From assembly GCF_024323335.1 (NCBI RefSeq), contig NC_066584.1, forward strand, positions 235,519,494-235,583,493: a DNA stretch of 64,000 nt. The letters are read 5' to 3'. The translations under genes and the position numbers were made by a program. Positions 22,803 through 32,501 of this stretch are shown in pieces. The notes under the pieces are model-generated. The model made no database searches and was not told the DNA's origin. It saw only the letters and a program-made list of their open reading frames with translations. The stretch is from Lathyrus oleraceus (Eukaryota > Streptophyta > Magnoliopsida > Fabales > Fabaceae). Numbering within the stretch: position 1 is the stretch's first letter; each line of letters starts with the position of its first letter.

Positions 22803-24157
22803 TTATTGTGAACCAGTGGAATGATGTGCCCAAAATTGATGTTATACGCCTTGATAGATCCGCTCATGTGTTTTCAGCAGAAGAGGTCAAAGATGATAAA
22901 CGATGGTATCATGATATCAAATGCTTTATTCAGAAGAAAGAGTACCCACTTGGGGCATCGAACAAAGACAAGAAAACTTTGATAAGATTGGCTGGTAACT
23001 TCTTTTTGAATAATGACGTGTTGTATAAAATAAATTTGAACATGGTCTTGCTCAGATGTGTGGATAGACACAAAGCAGACATGTTACTGAAAGAGGTTCA
23101 TGAAGGGTCCTTTGGTACTCATGCCAATGAACACGCAATGGCGAAGATAATGTTAAGAGCGGGATATTATTGGTTGACAATGGAGTCTAATTGTTGCAAA
23201 TATGTGAAGACATGTCACAAATGCCAGATCTATGTCGATAAGATTCATGTACCTCCAACTCTTCTCAATGTTCGTTATTCTCCTTGGCCTTTCTCCATGT
23301 GGGGATTTGATATGATTGGAATGATTGAGCCCAAAGCTTCGAACGGGCATCGTTTCATACTGGTGGCCATTGACTATTTTACCAAATAGGTTGAAGCAGT
23401 ATCATATGCCAATGTCACCAGGCAAGTGGTTGTCTGGTTTATCAAAAATCAACTAATATGTCGTTATGGTGTTCCAAGCAAGATCATCACTAATAATGGA
23501 TCGAACTTGAACAACAAAATGATGGAAGAGATGTGTGCAGAGTTCAAAATTGAACACCATAACTCTTCTCCTTACAGACCCAAGATGAATGGTGTTGTTG
23601 AAGCTACAAACAAGAACATAAAGAAGATTATTCAAAAGATGGTTGTGACTTATAAAGACTGGCATGAGATGCACTCTTTTGCTTTGCATGGGTATCGCAC
23701 ATCCACTCTCACTTCAACAGGGGCAACTCCTTTCTCTTTGGTATACGGCATGGAAGTAGTGCTCCTGATAGAAGTTAAGATCCCGTCAATGAGAGTTTTG
23801 ATGGAAGTTGATTTGTCTGAGGTTGAATGGTGTCAGAGAAGGTATGATCAATTGAATATGATTGAAGAAAAGAGGATGATAGCTTTATGCCATGGTCAGT
23901 TGTATTAGCAAAGAATGAAGAAATCTTTTGATAAATAGGTCTGGCCTCACGTATTCAAAGAAGGTGACCTCGTGCTTAAGAAGATCAAATCTTTCATTTA
24001 TGATTCTAGGGAAAATTGAACTCCTAATTATGATGGCCCATATGTTGTCAAGAAATCCTTTTCTGGTGGTGCATTAATTCTTGTAACTATGGATGGTGAG
24101 GATCTCCCTCGCCCTATAAATGTTGATGTAGTTAGAAATACTTTGCCTAACAAATAA
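22799..24157 (+). pseudogene. Ogre integrase, catalytic Asp changed and stops present
   Basis: The zinc-binding N-terminal domain has a His-His-Cys-Cys set (HEGSFGTHANEHAM ... CCKYVKTCHKCQ, about 23098-23225). The core has WGFDMIGMIEPKASNGHRF (first Asp, about 23303). After TAG at 23387 comes GVPSKIITNNGSNLNN, where the second catalytic Asp is Asn (AAT for GAT). NGVVEATNKNIKK carries the Glu (about 23600). The C-terminal domain ends FKEGDLVLKKIKSF and DGPYVVKKSFSGGAL, stopping at 24157. Further stops lie at 23906 and 23936. No chromodomain follows, as expected for Tat. Confidence 0.9.
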
Positions 24158-25799
24158 AAAAGAACAGCTCGCTAAGTTGAAAACCTGAAAGGGCATCTTA
24201 GGAAAAAAATGAGTGTCTCGGTTGGCTAAAATCTCGAAAGGACAGTCCAGGAAAAAATTAGAGACATAAACAGAAATAATCATCTCAGTAGATTGAAAAC
24301 CTGAAAGGGAAATCTAGGAAAAAGTTAGGGATAATGGAAAGTAACTACATCATACCAAATTGGATCATCTAAGGAGACCTCATCCATCAAGAGTTCTCAA
24401 TCAAATGGCTCTCAGTCGGAAGCTCGAGAATGTTTGGAATTCAAAAAGTTGTTAGGGAGAATAGTGGCCATCGTATTTTAATGTAGCATTTTCCCTTTAA
24501 TTACCATTTTCCAAATTTTTGTAAATGATCCATGGAATCACGCCATTTGCTGATTACCATTCCTTTAATAAAATTTGAGACTTTATCCATTTACTTGCAA
24601 TTCTTATTTTATTCTATCTTGCAAGATGTCATTTTTACTTTTGATAGCAAGTCTTGAAACAAAAGCTTTTGTTTTTGATAAAAATGTGTGTGTTTTCCTT
24701 TGATTTGTGAATATAAGAAGGAATATCAACAGTTTCTCCAAGAACGGTTAAACCTCAAAATGTAGGACTACATGTTTTTATGATCTGCCTTGCAAGTATC
24801 CCTGGATGATGGATCTTTACTTCAAGTTTGCTATGACATGTTAAGGTGTATGGCTCAGTATCCCCCAGTTGATATCTTTGGGACTTAATGTTCCTCAGTG
24901 AAGAACTAAACCTAATTCCCCAACCAAGCTTTGATTCAGGTTCCTCCATCTAAGTATGGGTTTTCTTCCCCAACAGAATACATAATTTACTTCATCCCCA
25001 GTTGAATCTAGAGCCTGGAACCCCCTGCTGAAACGGAGTTCGTGTGGTTGTCCTTTTTTATTAGACAAAGACTATCTGGATTTATCCTCAGTGTTGTTTA
25101 TCTCCAGTGATGGCTACCCAAATATTCGGTTATATTGTGATGTTTATTTCATCACCGGTTTAACTGTTGCATTTGTTTTGTCATCATAAACATAACACGC
25201 ATACATGCATACATAGATCATGCGTAGCTAAATTCATAGTCATATTCATTTCGCAATTTATTAATGTGATTACTTCACCTTGGTTGTGTTTCTCCCCAAG
25301 TAATACTTTTCTTTTCTCCAATAGAGTTGTCAACCTTAAGCAGAAAGTGTATATCCTTTATATTCCCCACTGAGTTATCCCTCGTGGAAGATTTTGCTTT
25401 TGCTTTCCTTTTCGTCCATGGATCGGGAAAATCCCTTGTTTGGTTTTATTCCTCATTGGGTAGTATCTTGTTTAATAGTTTCTTTCTAGTTTATTCTTGG
25501 ATTGAACTCGGTATCTGACGATTTTAATGATTGAGTATCTCTAGGCTATGAAACCTGAATTGAGAATGCATTTATTTTGCACCTTTGAATACTTTGTCCC
25601 CTCAGGAAGAATCTATTGGTGGTTCCCCATTGAAGACAAATTTTATTCCCCCAGCAGTGTTGTTGCAACACTCCCTTGAAGTTTATACCCAACAACGAGT
25701 GGATATCTCTTTATTTGAGAAGCTTGTTTTGTTCCTGGATTTTCTTATGAATGACAAATGGTTATCTCTTCCCAAGAACTTTGTCTGTCCCCAATGAAG

Positions 25800-26020
25800 C
25801 TATCAATACCTCAAATTACCCTTCATCAAATGTCTATCTCTCCGGGAAGTTTCCGTCAGAGAAGTTTGAAGATCAACATATCAATTTTCCTTTCATCAGA
25901 TGGTAATCTCTCCAACAGTCTCGAACAGAAGTATGATGAAGTTATTTCTCATCAAATGGTTATCTCTCTAGAAAATTTCGTCAGAGGAGTTTGTCGAAGA
26001 TTATTACAAGTGTTTTATTT
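25800..26020. repeat. Degenerate tandem repeat (CATCAAATGG-TATCTCTC unit)
   Basis: TTCATCAAATGTCTATCTCTC (about 25820), TTCATCAGATGGTAATCTCTC (about 25894) and CTCATCAAATGGTTATCTCTC (about 25948) each precede a TTCCGTCAGAGAAGTTTG-like phrase. The unit is roughly 55-75 bases and strongly diverged. It lies in the Ogre 3' untranslated region. Confidence 0.6.
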
Positions 26021-26255
26021 GCTTCATGCAATGTAAACCACAACTAATGGCATCTTCCCCAGTAAGTCTATTATCAAATTATGCTTATCTCCCCAGTAAA
26101 TTCCAGTGAGAAGTTTAATGAAGATCCATACAAATGATATTCTCTTTATTTGATAAATCCGTTTAGCAAATTAACTGACCCGCATCTCTTTAAAGATCCC
26201 CAGTGAAGTTATCAATTCAGAAAATGGTTACCCTTTTATAAGCTTATTTGCTTAT

Positions 26256-26550
26256 CCTTTTCAAGTAGAAGACATAATTAAAGAAGAAACTGAGACCCGC
26301 TCGTGGTTTATGACCAGAATCGTGGGGAGGTTTATTACCCTTTTCAAGTGGAAGACTTGATTAAAGAAGAAACTGCGACTTGTTCGTGGTTGTTGACCCG
26401 AAGCGTTGGAGAGGTTTATTTTATCCTTTTCAAGTGGAAAACTGATTAAAGAAGAAACTGAGACTCTTCCGTGGCTTACAACCTAGAGCGTTGGGGAGGT
26501 TTATTTACTTTGTATGAGTGGATTATTTAGTTAAAGAAGAAACTAAATCA
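26256..26550. repeat. About 83-bp tandem repeat, 3.5 copies
   Basis: CCTTTTCAAGT-GAA-AC begins units near 26256, 26339 and 26425, with a partial fourth near 26506. Each unit runs through TTAAAGAAGAAACTGAGAC, CGTGG and GTTGGGGAGGTTTATT. Tandem repeats in the 3' untranslated region of Ogre-type elements are known, and some are related to legume satellites. Confidence 0.85.
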
Positions 26551-27047
26551 TATTCTGTTAATGGAAGTTTGTTAATCTTCAACTGGACTCGTTATTTGAA
26601 CAGGCGGTCATCTCTTTATCTGAGAAATCTGCTGTGATCCAATATTTTTCCTGATTTTATTACCTTTTCCTAGGCTACTATATGTTTGGTAGTAGGTAAT
26701 ATTTCTCTCCCATGTGAAGCTACCTTACAATTGGTAGTTGACAGTCTCTTCCCCAGTGAAGTTCCTATCTTTCCAATTGTCAGAATCACATTTTTTGTCT
26801 TTACAGCAAAGTTGCAACCCTTTCCCAGTAATCTTAATCCTTTCTCAATAATATTAATCATTTCCCAGTAGATTATTTTATTTTTATTCCCCATAGAATC
26901 TTTGTCTGTATTCATATCATATCATATTATTTTGTGGCATCTTAGGGGCCAAAAATGTGCATGTTTGTATTTAAGTCTCTCTCATCTCGAAGAGACAAAA
27001 TGGTAATCTTCATATCTTCGGATGGAAGAAACTTAAATATGGGCATA

Positions 27048-30000
27048 TGTCATACCCTAATTTTTATCCTTAATATACCATATCATTTTCATCATTTTCA
27101 TATCATCAAACATCTCATGTGTGTGTCTTTTATACATTACCAACCTTATGAAAATACAAAAATATGTTTTGTCTTGTTTGATTCTTTGACAAGGTAGGTG
27201 TGTTGGTTTAAGAAGCTCAAGTGATTGACTGGTCAAGATTATGGGAATTCCTCAGTAATTCAAGCTTCTCATTCATTCACAATAGTCAAGTGATTTACAT
27301 TCATCATAATCAAGTTCAAGATTGCATCCATTCAAGATCAACGAGTTTCAAATTCATTTGATCCCTAAATTAGGGTTTTGATCAAGATTGCTCTAATTTG
27401 ACTTTTGGACCAAGACATGATCGAATGGTTTGAAATATGATTCAAGGTCCTCAAGTGCTTCATTATGATCCATTCATGTGCTTCAATTGGCTAAAGAAGT
27501 TTGATTCATTGATAATTGAAGATTTGGAGTTCATCTGATGAAAAGTCAACTATTCAAGGCCAAAGTTTGACTTTTGAGATTTTTTTGTCAACCATGGATT
27601 TCTTAAGTCAAGAATCATGAAAATATGGTTTATGAATGCATTTGAGCAACAAAATCAAGAAAATCAAGAAAAATTTCAAGAATGTCAAATCTAGGGTTTT
27701 CAAAAAATTTCAAAGTTATGAAGTTGCATGTTAATGAATCCAACTTTACAAGTTTGTAACTTCTTCCTCAAGCCATCATTTTTCATGATCAAAGGATTTA
27801 CTTACATATGATGTTCCATACTTCAATTTTTTAGAAATTATTAACTAAATATCTCATAAGGATTGGAAGATAAGTGATTATGAGATCTCAAAGTTGTAAA
27901 ATTGTTGAACATGAAAGTTGATGGTCAATTATCTCCATGATCCAAGTTGAATATCTTCAAATGTCCAACATGAAAGTTGTAGAGGATGGGAGAATATTAC
28001 CAAATATCCCATTAGCATGAGTTGATCACACTTGAGCTAGGAGTTTCGAAGAAGGAAAGTCACCATGTTAGGCCAAATTGAAAGTCCATCTTCATGTCAA
28101 GTTTCATTTCAAACCAAAACCAAACCTCAAGATCTTGATTTGCATCCTATGATGCTTCTAAATCTCAGAATGATGAGTGTTTTACACAAACCATTGATGC
28201 ATTACATGAGGGCTTGAACCATTATCCAAACAACATACCATTCAGGATCATTTTTCCATAAAGCTTCATTGCCATTTCCATAAAGATCACTTTTCTCAAC
28301 CACTTTTGCTTGGAGCTTTGTAAATAGATATTTCTTTGATATTACTCTATCTAAATACCAAAAACAAAAGCATTTTTATGCTTTTCACCATTTTTTTAGA
28401 TTTGATCCAAAGTCCGTCAAACAATACCAATAGCCACTGCACCAAATCTGAATTCATTCACTATAAAAGGAGGCCTCATTGCAATGCTCCAACACACACA
28501 AAACATCCATCCTTAATCAAGAAAGAACATTGAATCATTCTTGCACTCTTTCCACATTTCCACTCAAGGAAGCTAGAGGGATCATTATTTCTCACCTAGA
28601 AGTGCTTTTGAAGGTGCAACGAACACACTCTGTTAGATAAAAAAACTCATTTTGAACTCCCTCATAAAAGCATCATTTTCACTCATTCTTGTTACCATTA
28701 TGTTTTATTTGAACATGAACTCCCTCATAAAAATCTCATTTATTTTGTTATTTAGTTTTTAATTTTATATTAAAAAATCAAAAAAAAATTATTATTTTTT
28801 CCTTTTTATTTTTTCATTTAATTATGCTTTGATTCAATTTTTCCCATGATTAATTTGCTCCCATTTTGATCCGTATGTGTTGAACACCTTGATTATACTT
28901 GGACTTAGACTTGATAATAACTTCTTTATTTGATTTGTGCTTGAAGTATATAGATGTTTATGGTTGATGACTTGCTTTGAAACCCTAATGTATGAACCTT
29001 AAAGGCATGAACCCTAATGACTTGAACCCTTGTATAAGGTGAACTTTTGTCATAAAATGATAGTTTGATGTGCTTTGAACTTGCTCCTAAATATTGCTTT
29101 AGTCTTAATGCATGACATAGTTGTTTAAGATTTAACATGTTTGTATGCTCCTTATAGGTCCACTTTTGAAATGCCTCGACCATTGCTTTACATGTCTTGT
29201 GATTGATATAATGGTATATCTTGTTTGATGTTTTGACTTGATGAACTTCGAAAAATTATTCTTTAGGAATTTTAGTTCGTATGCTTGTATGATCCATGTG
29301 TTATGAACTATTCTTTGTGCCATGCATTTTGCTCTATTCTTTATTAATCGCCTTGATTGGTTTCTTAAGATGTTTAAGCTTGATACATGGTAGTGATTTT
29401 GTTTATATGCTTGCTTAGTGCATATTGTTAATCCATGATATTTCTTGCATGATACTTGTGCTTATGTTTCAATCCAATGAAAATGGATTATAGTTGACTT
29501 ATTGTCATGTGCATATTCATTGTGTGTGTTTGTAGCTTCCTTTACCCACCTTGTGCCCTTTAGCCCCTTCTAAACCCTAGTCTAATCTTAGGATTTTTCA
29601 AACTTGAACTTCTTTCACAAAAAAACCTTGACTTTGGGTCATTGAGTTTTCAAACTTTATTTCTTCATAAATGCTTCAAAAAAACTTTAAGCATATCAAA
29701 CTCTGATTCAAAACTTTTGCCACTTGGCTTTTTCACTTTAAACCCTTTCTCAAAAGATACTAGACATGAATCATCTTTATAGTTGAGATATAAATCTCAT
29801 ACCGCATATTAATTATTGAAATTGATGTTGATTCTTTTCCATATGAATGAGTTAGTGGTATACTTATAGATTATACATCCAAGTTAGAGATCTTCCTTCA
29901 TAATGATGCAAGGATCCATCTTATCATATTTGTGGTGGTTTAGATGATTATTATCCTTAAGATGACAACTTGTCTCTTCTTCTAAAATCAACTAAACAAA

Positions 30001-30382
30001 CCCTTTTGTTATTTGTACCCCGAACTATAGGATTTTGATCCTTCATTGGTACGTAGGCACAAGACTTTATGTCTTCTCAAATCAAAAAGCTATAAAACAC
30101 ATTTCTCTTCTCATCTCCCTAATCTTTAGCAAACAACAATAACCAAACATAAATATCTCAAGAGGTTCCTATAGGATACTATAGATGATTAGGGTGCTAG
30201 TACCTTCCCTTTTCATAACAAACCCTCGGACCTTCAATCTCTTTATTGCACTATTTTTCATTGCATATTTATAGGTTATTTGATCTTTTCCCCTTCCCTT
30301 GGATAAATTAAAGTTCGGTGATGACATTTTTTTTGCAAATCAAGTTAATATAATAGCTTGGTCTCTCATTCTCACCGCGACA
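27048..30382 (+). repeat. 3' LTR of the Ogre element (3,335 bp)
   Basis: Collinear with 11305-14665, starting TGTCATACCCTAATTTTT and ending CTCACCGCGACA. It contains the same CACTATAAAAGGAGGCCTCA promoter-like segment (about 28459) and conserved end block (GGATAAATTAAAGTTCGGTG at 30301). Differences from the 5' copy include many substitutions and several small indels, so the insertion is old. The right flank is CATTG. Confidence 0.93.
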
Positions 30383-30387
30383 CATTG
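30383..30387. repeat. Right target-site duplication CATTG
   Basis: Matches 11300-11304 and directly follows the CGACA end of the 3' LTR. Confidence 0.93.
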
Positions 30388-30944
30388 TGTCTTTTTTTTT
30401 ATATGTTCATTAGTTTGCTTAGTACCTTCCTACCTTTACTCATTCATCTCTAGCATATGTTTTTTATTTTTCTTCTTTGATTTTATGTCTTTTTAAATTC
30501 GTGTTGCTAATTATGTGCATTTTAGCATTGAATACTTGTTCTTGCATTATTTATGTTGCTAATGCATTCCTTTGCATGATAGTTTAGATCGTTTAATTGT
30601 ATGTTATTGAGTTGTTATTGCATGTCTATTTGAATTTTGTTGCATGTAGCGTGTTTATCTTCGTGTTTTGTATCCGATCTTTGTTGTTGTGTATTCTTCT
30701 TAGCCGTTTTAACTCTGAATTATTTGTTTATGGGTTAGTTATTTGGTTTTGAGCTCCTTATGATCTATCTATTTTTGATGTTGTCAAAGGGGGAGAAATT
30801 GTAATATGAGTCTAGAATTATTTTATGTGTTTCATGTTGTGGTTTGTGTGCAATGTTTCAGGGGGAGCATAAGCGTTTTTGCTTTTGGCTCAAAGTTAAC
30901 TCAATTCTAAGTGAAAGCTTGCCAAGCATTAAAAAGGGGGATAA
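30388..30944 (+). other. 3' untranslated region and polypurine tract of the old copia element
   Basis: T-rich non-coding DNA without a recognisable ORF. It contains TTTTTGATGTTGTCAAAGGG leading to GGGGGAG (about 30773-30800), a second GGGGGAG at about 30862, and AAAAAGGGGGATAA (30931-30944) directly before a TGTAGTTGCATG start. The last is the probable polypurine tract. It continues the copia element interrupted at 11304. Confidence 0.6.
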
Positions 30945-31265
30945 TGTAGTTGCATGTCCCTAATACATTCAGGGTGAGTACCCTAATACGGTGGTTTTGT
31001 TTCATGTCTTATCGCTTTCATTTTCATTTACTTTCTTTTATTGAGTTTTCTTCATAGTTGCACAACCTCTCTGAATTAAGTTTTTGAAACGAATCATTTT
31101 TAGCATGCATAAACCAATAGTTATGTTTGAACCTGGTCATTATGCTTTTAGTCAATTTCATGAGTCAATGGAATAAAAACCATGTGTGTTATTGATTCAA
31201 GTGAGGTGTAAAGAAAAACATCAAATTATTTTTAAAACCATGAAAAGTTGAGATTTTGTGTGCTT

Positions 31266-31669
31266 GATTCGAATCATGTACATACCCTTACTCAAATCCA
31301 ATTGGACAAAGGAAAATCATAAATTTTCAAACACTCTGGTTTGAATCAGAAATTACACTTGATTCAAATCAGGCAGCTTTGTGTTCGAATCAGACTTACA
31401 CTTGAGTCAAATAAAAATGATGTTGGTCACCTTTACTTGATTTGGTTCGAATTAGACTTTACACCTGATTCGAATTAGACAATTTTTTCACATTTCTATT
31501 TTGGCTCTATTTGAATTGATTCGAATCATAATTTACACTTGATTTGAATCACGAGATTTCTGATTCGAATCAGACTTTCAGCTGAGAAATGGGTCAAAAT
31601 CAGTTTTCCTTCTTGTTCCACTTCACTTGCTCATTTGACTCAAATTGTAAAATGCTCTTGATTCAAATC
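31266..31669. repeat. Array of GATTCGAATC palindromes in the old copia LTR
   Basis: Perfect copies occur at 31266, 31518 and 31562. One-mismatch copies occur at about 31361, 31384, 31467, 31541 and 31660, with more divergent ones at 31338 and 31404. Most are followed by AGACTTACAC-like sequence, so the array looks like a decayed tandem repeat of about 40 bases. Confidence 0.8.
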
Positions 31670-31800
31670 TAAATAACTTTTTCCATTCGTTCTTGTACTT
31701 AATCTCAAGCACATATAAATTCATTTGTCGCCATTTTTCACACACCTTTTTTTTACAGCATTTACAACTTACATAACGTTTACATTGTGATTTTGTGAAG

Positions 31801-31805
31801 AAAAT
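31801..31805. repeat. Left target-site duplication AAAAT
   Basis: Identical to 39677-39681 and directly abuts TGTTGG of the left SIRE LTR. Confidence 0.93.
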
Positions 31806-32434
31806 TGTTGGTTCTAAGTGTTGGCAGCAATTTTGGTAAAACCAAGAGTGTTCACAAGTTGTCACATATGTTGTCTTGACATGAGATAACTTGTACCTGC
31901 TGGATGTTTAAAATGTGATTATGCAGGATTTTTACTGAGATGTCAGACCCGATGTCATGACATCTATATACAGAATATTCAGTCTGAATGTTATGTATTA
32001 TGTGATTGCGTTTTTAATGGCAATCTGTGTATGATTGATGAGATGATTGAACACGCTATCAATCAGTAATTACAACGAGATTAACTTGTTTTCCAAAGAG
32101 ATCTAATCAACTGTCATGAGAAGATATGAATGGAAAATAGTTTTAGGGTTTTATGATGTCCAAGCCCAGCCAAATTCTTCTATAAAAAGGACATGGAAAA
32201 CCTAATTGTATACACAAGAAATTATTTACTGAGAGTCTTTGAACTAATTCTATTTTAGTGGATTTCCTTCCTGGCTTGGTAGCCCCCAGACGTAGATGAG
32301 TTTGCATCGAACTGGGTTAACAATTGCTTGTGTCTCTTGCATTATTGTTCTTTATCTTTTATCCTGTTTGTATTGTTTAGATATTAGTGTCGTGACATTA
32401 CCTTCGACATCTCATATTTGATACTAGAATTTCA
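31806..32434 (+). repeat. 5' LTR of the SIRE element (629 bp, internally deleted)
   Basis: Aligns with the right LTR from both ends but lacks about 332 bases between 32220 and 32225. The missing part corresponds to about 39133-39464. The TATA box TTCTATAAAAAGG is at 32178-32190, only about 35 bases upstream of the deletion, so most of the presumed R/U5 region is gone. My hand alignment shows about 20 differences in about 625 shared positions, nearly all transitions. Confidence 0.92.
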
Positions 32435-32436
32435 AT

Positions 32437-32450
32437 TGGTATCAGAGCAG
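32437..32450 (+). promoter_or_regulatory. Primer-binding site, initiator-Met tRNA type
   Basis: TGGTATCAGAGCAGG follows the LTR end after three bases. TGGTATCAGAGC is the standard copia primer-binding site, complementary to the 3' end of initiator tRNA-Met. Confidence 0.92.
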
Positions 32451-32501
32451 GCATTCTGCTCTGGTTCTGGGTGAGATCTAGGGACGTTACTTTCTGGTAC
32501 T

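Larger units (their letters stand above)
24158..27047 (+). other. Ogre 3' untranslated region
   Basis: About 2.9 kb without domains between integrase and the 3' LTR. It holds a 58-66-bp repeat near 24170-24335 (AAACCTGAAAGGG...TCTAGGAAAAA, three copies) and a tract rich in CCCCAGTGAAG-like phrases (24750-26230). Two further tandem blocks are listed separately. The expected polypurine tract before 27048 is poor (GGATGGAAGAAAC, GGGCATA). Open frames here look like chance. Confidence 0.75.
11305..30382 (+). mobile_element. Complete Ogre/Tat-type Ty3-gypsy element, 19,078 bp
   Basis: Both LTRs start TGTCATAC and end CGACA, and the element is flanked by a perfect 5-bp target duplication CATTG (11300-11304 and 30383-30387). 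The domain order is LTR, primer-binding site, ORF1, gag, protease, predicted intron, RT, RNase H, second RNase H, integrase, long repeat-bearing 3' region, LTR. Large size, the ORF before gag, the intron and the dual RNase H are known marks of the Ogre group within the Tat lineage. The frames carry many stops and the LTRs differ at many positions, so the copy is old and cannot make its own proteins. It is inserted in the 3' region of an older copia element. Confidence 0.95.

Noticed and set aside
24158..27040. Short frames in the Ogre 3' region, for example at 25585-26036 and 26955-27197
   Set aside because: They lie in repeat-rich untranslated DNA and show no domain or conserved motif.
31623..31865. 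Minus-strand 80-residue Cys-rich frame that looks a little like a small secreted peptide
   Set aside because: It crosses the target duplication and left end of the SIRE LTR (31801-31806), lacks a signal peptide, and so is a chance frame made by the insertion.
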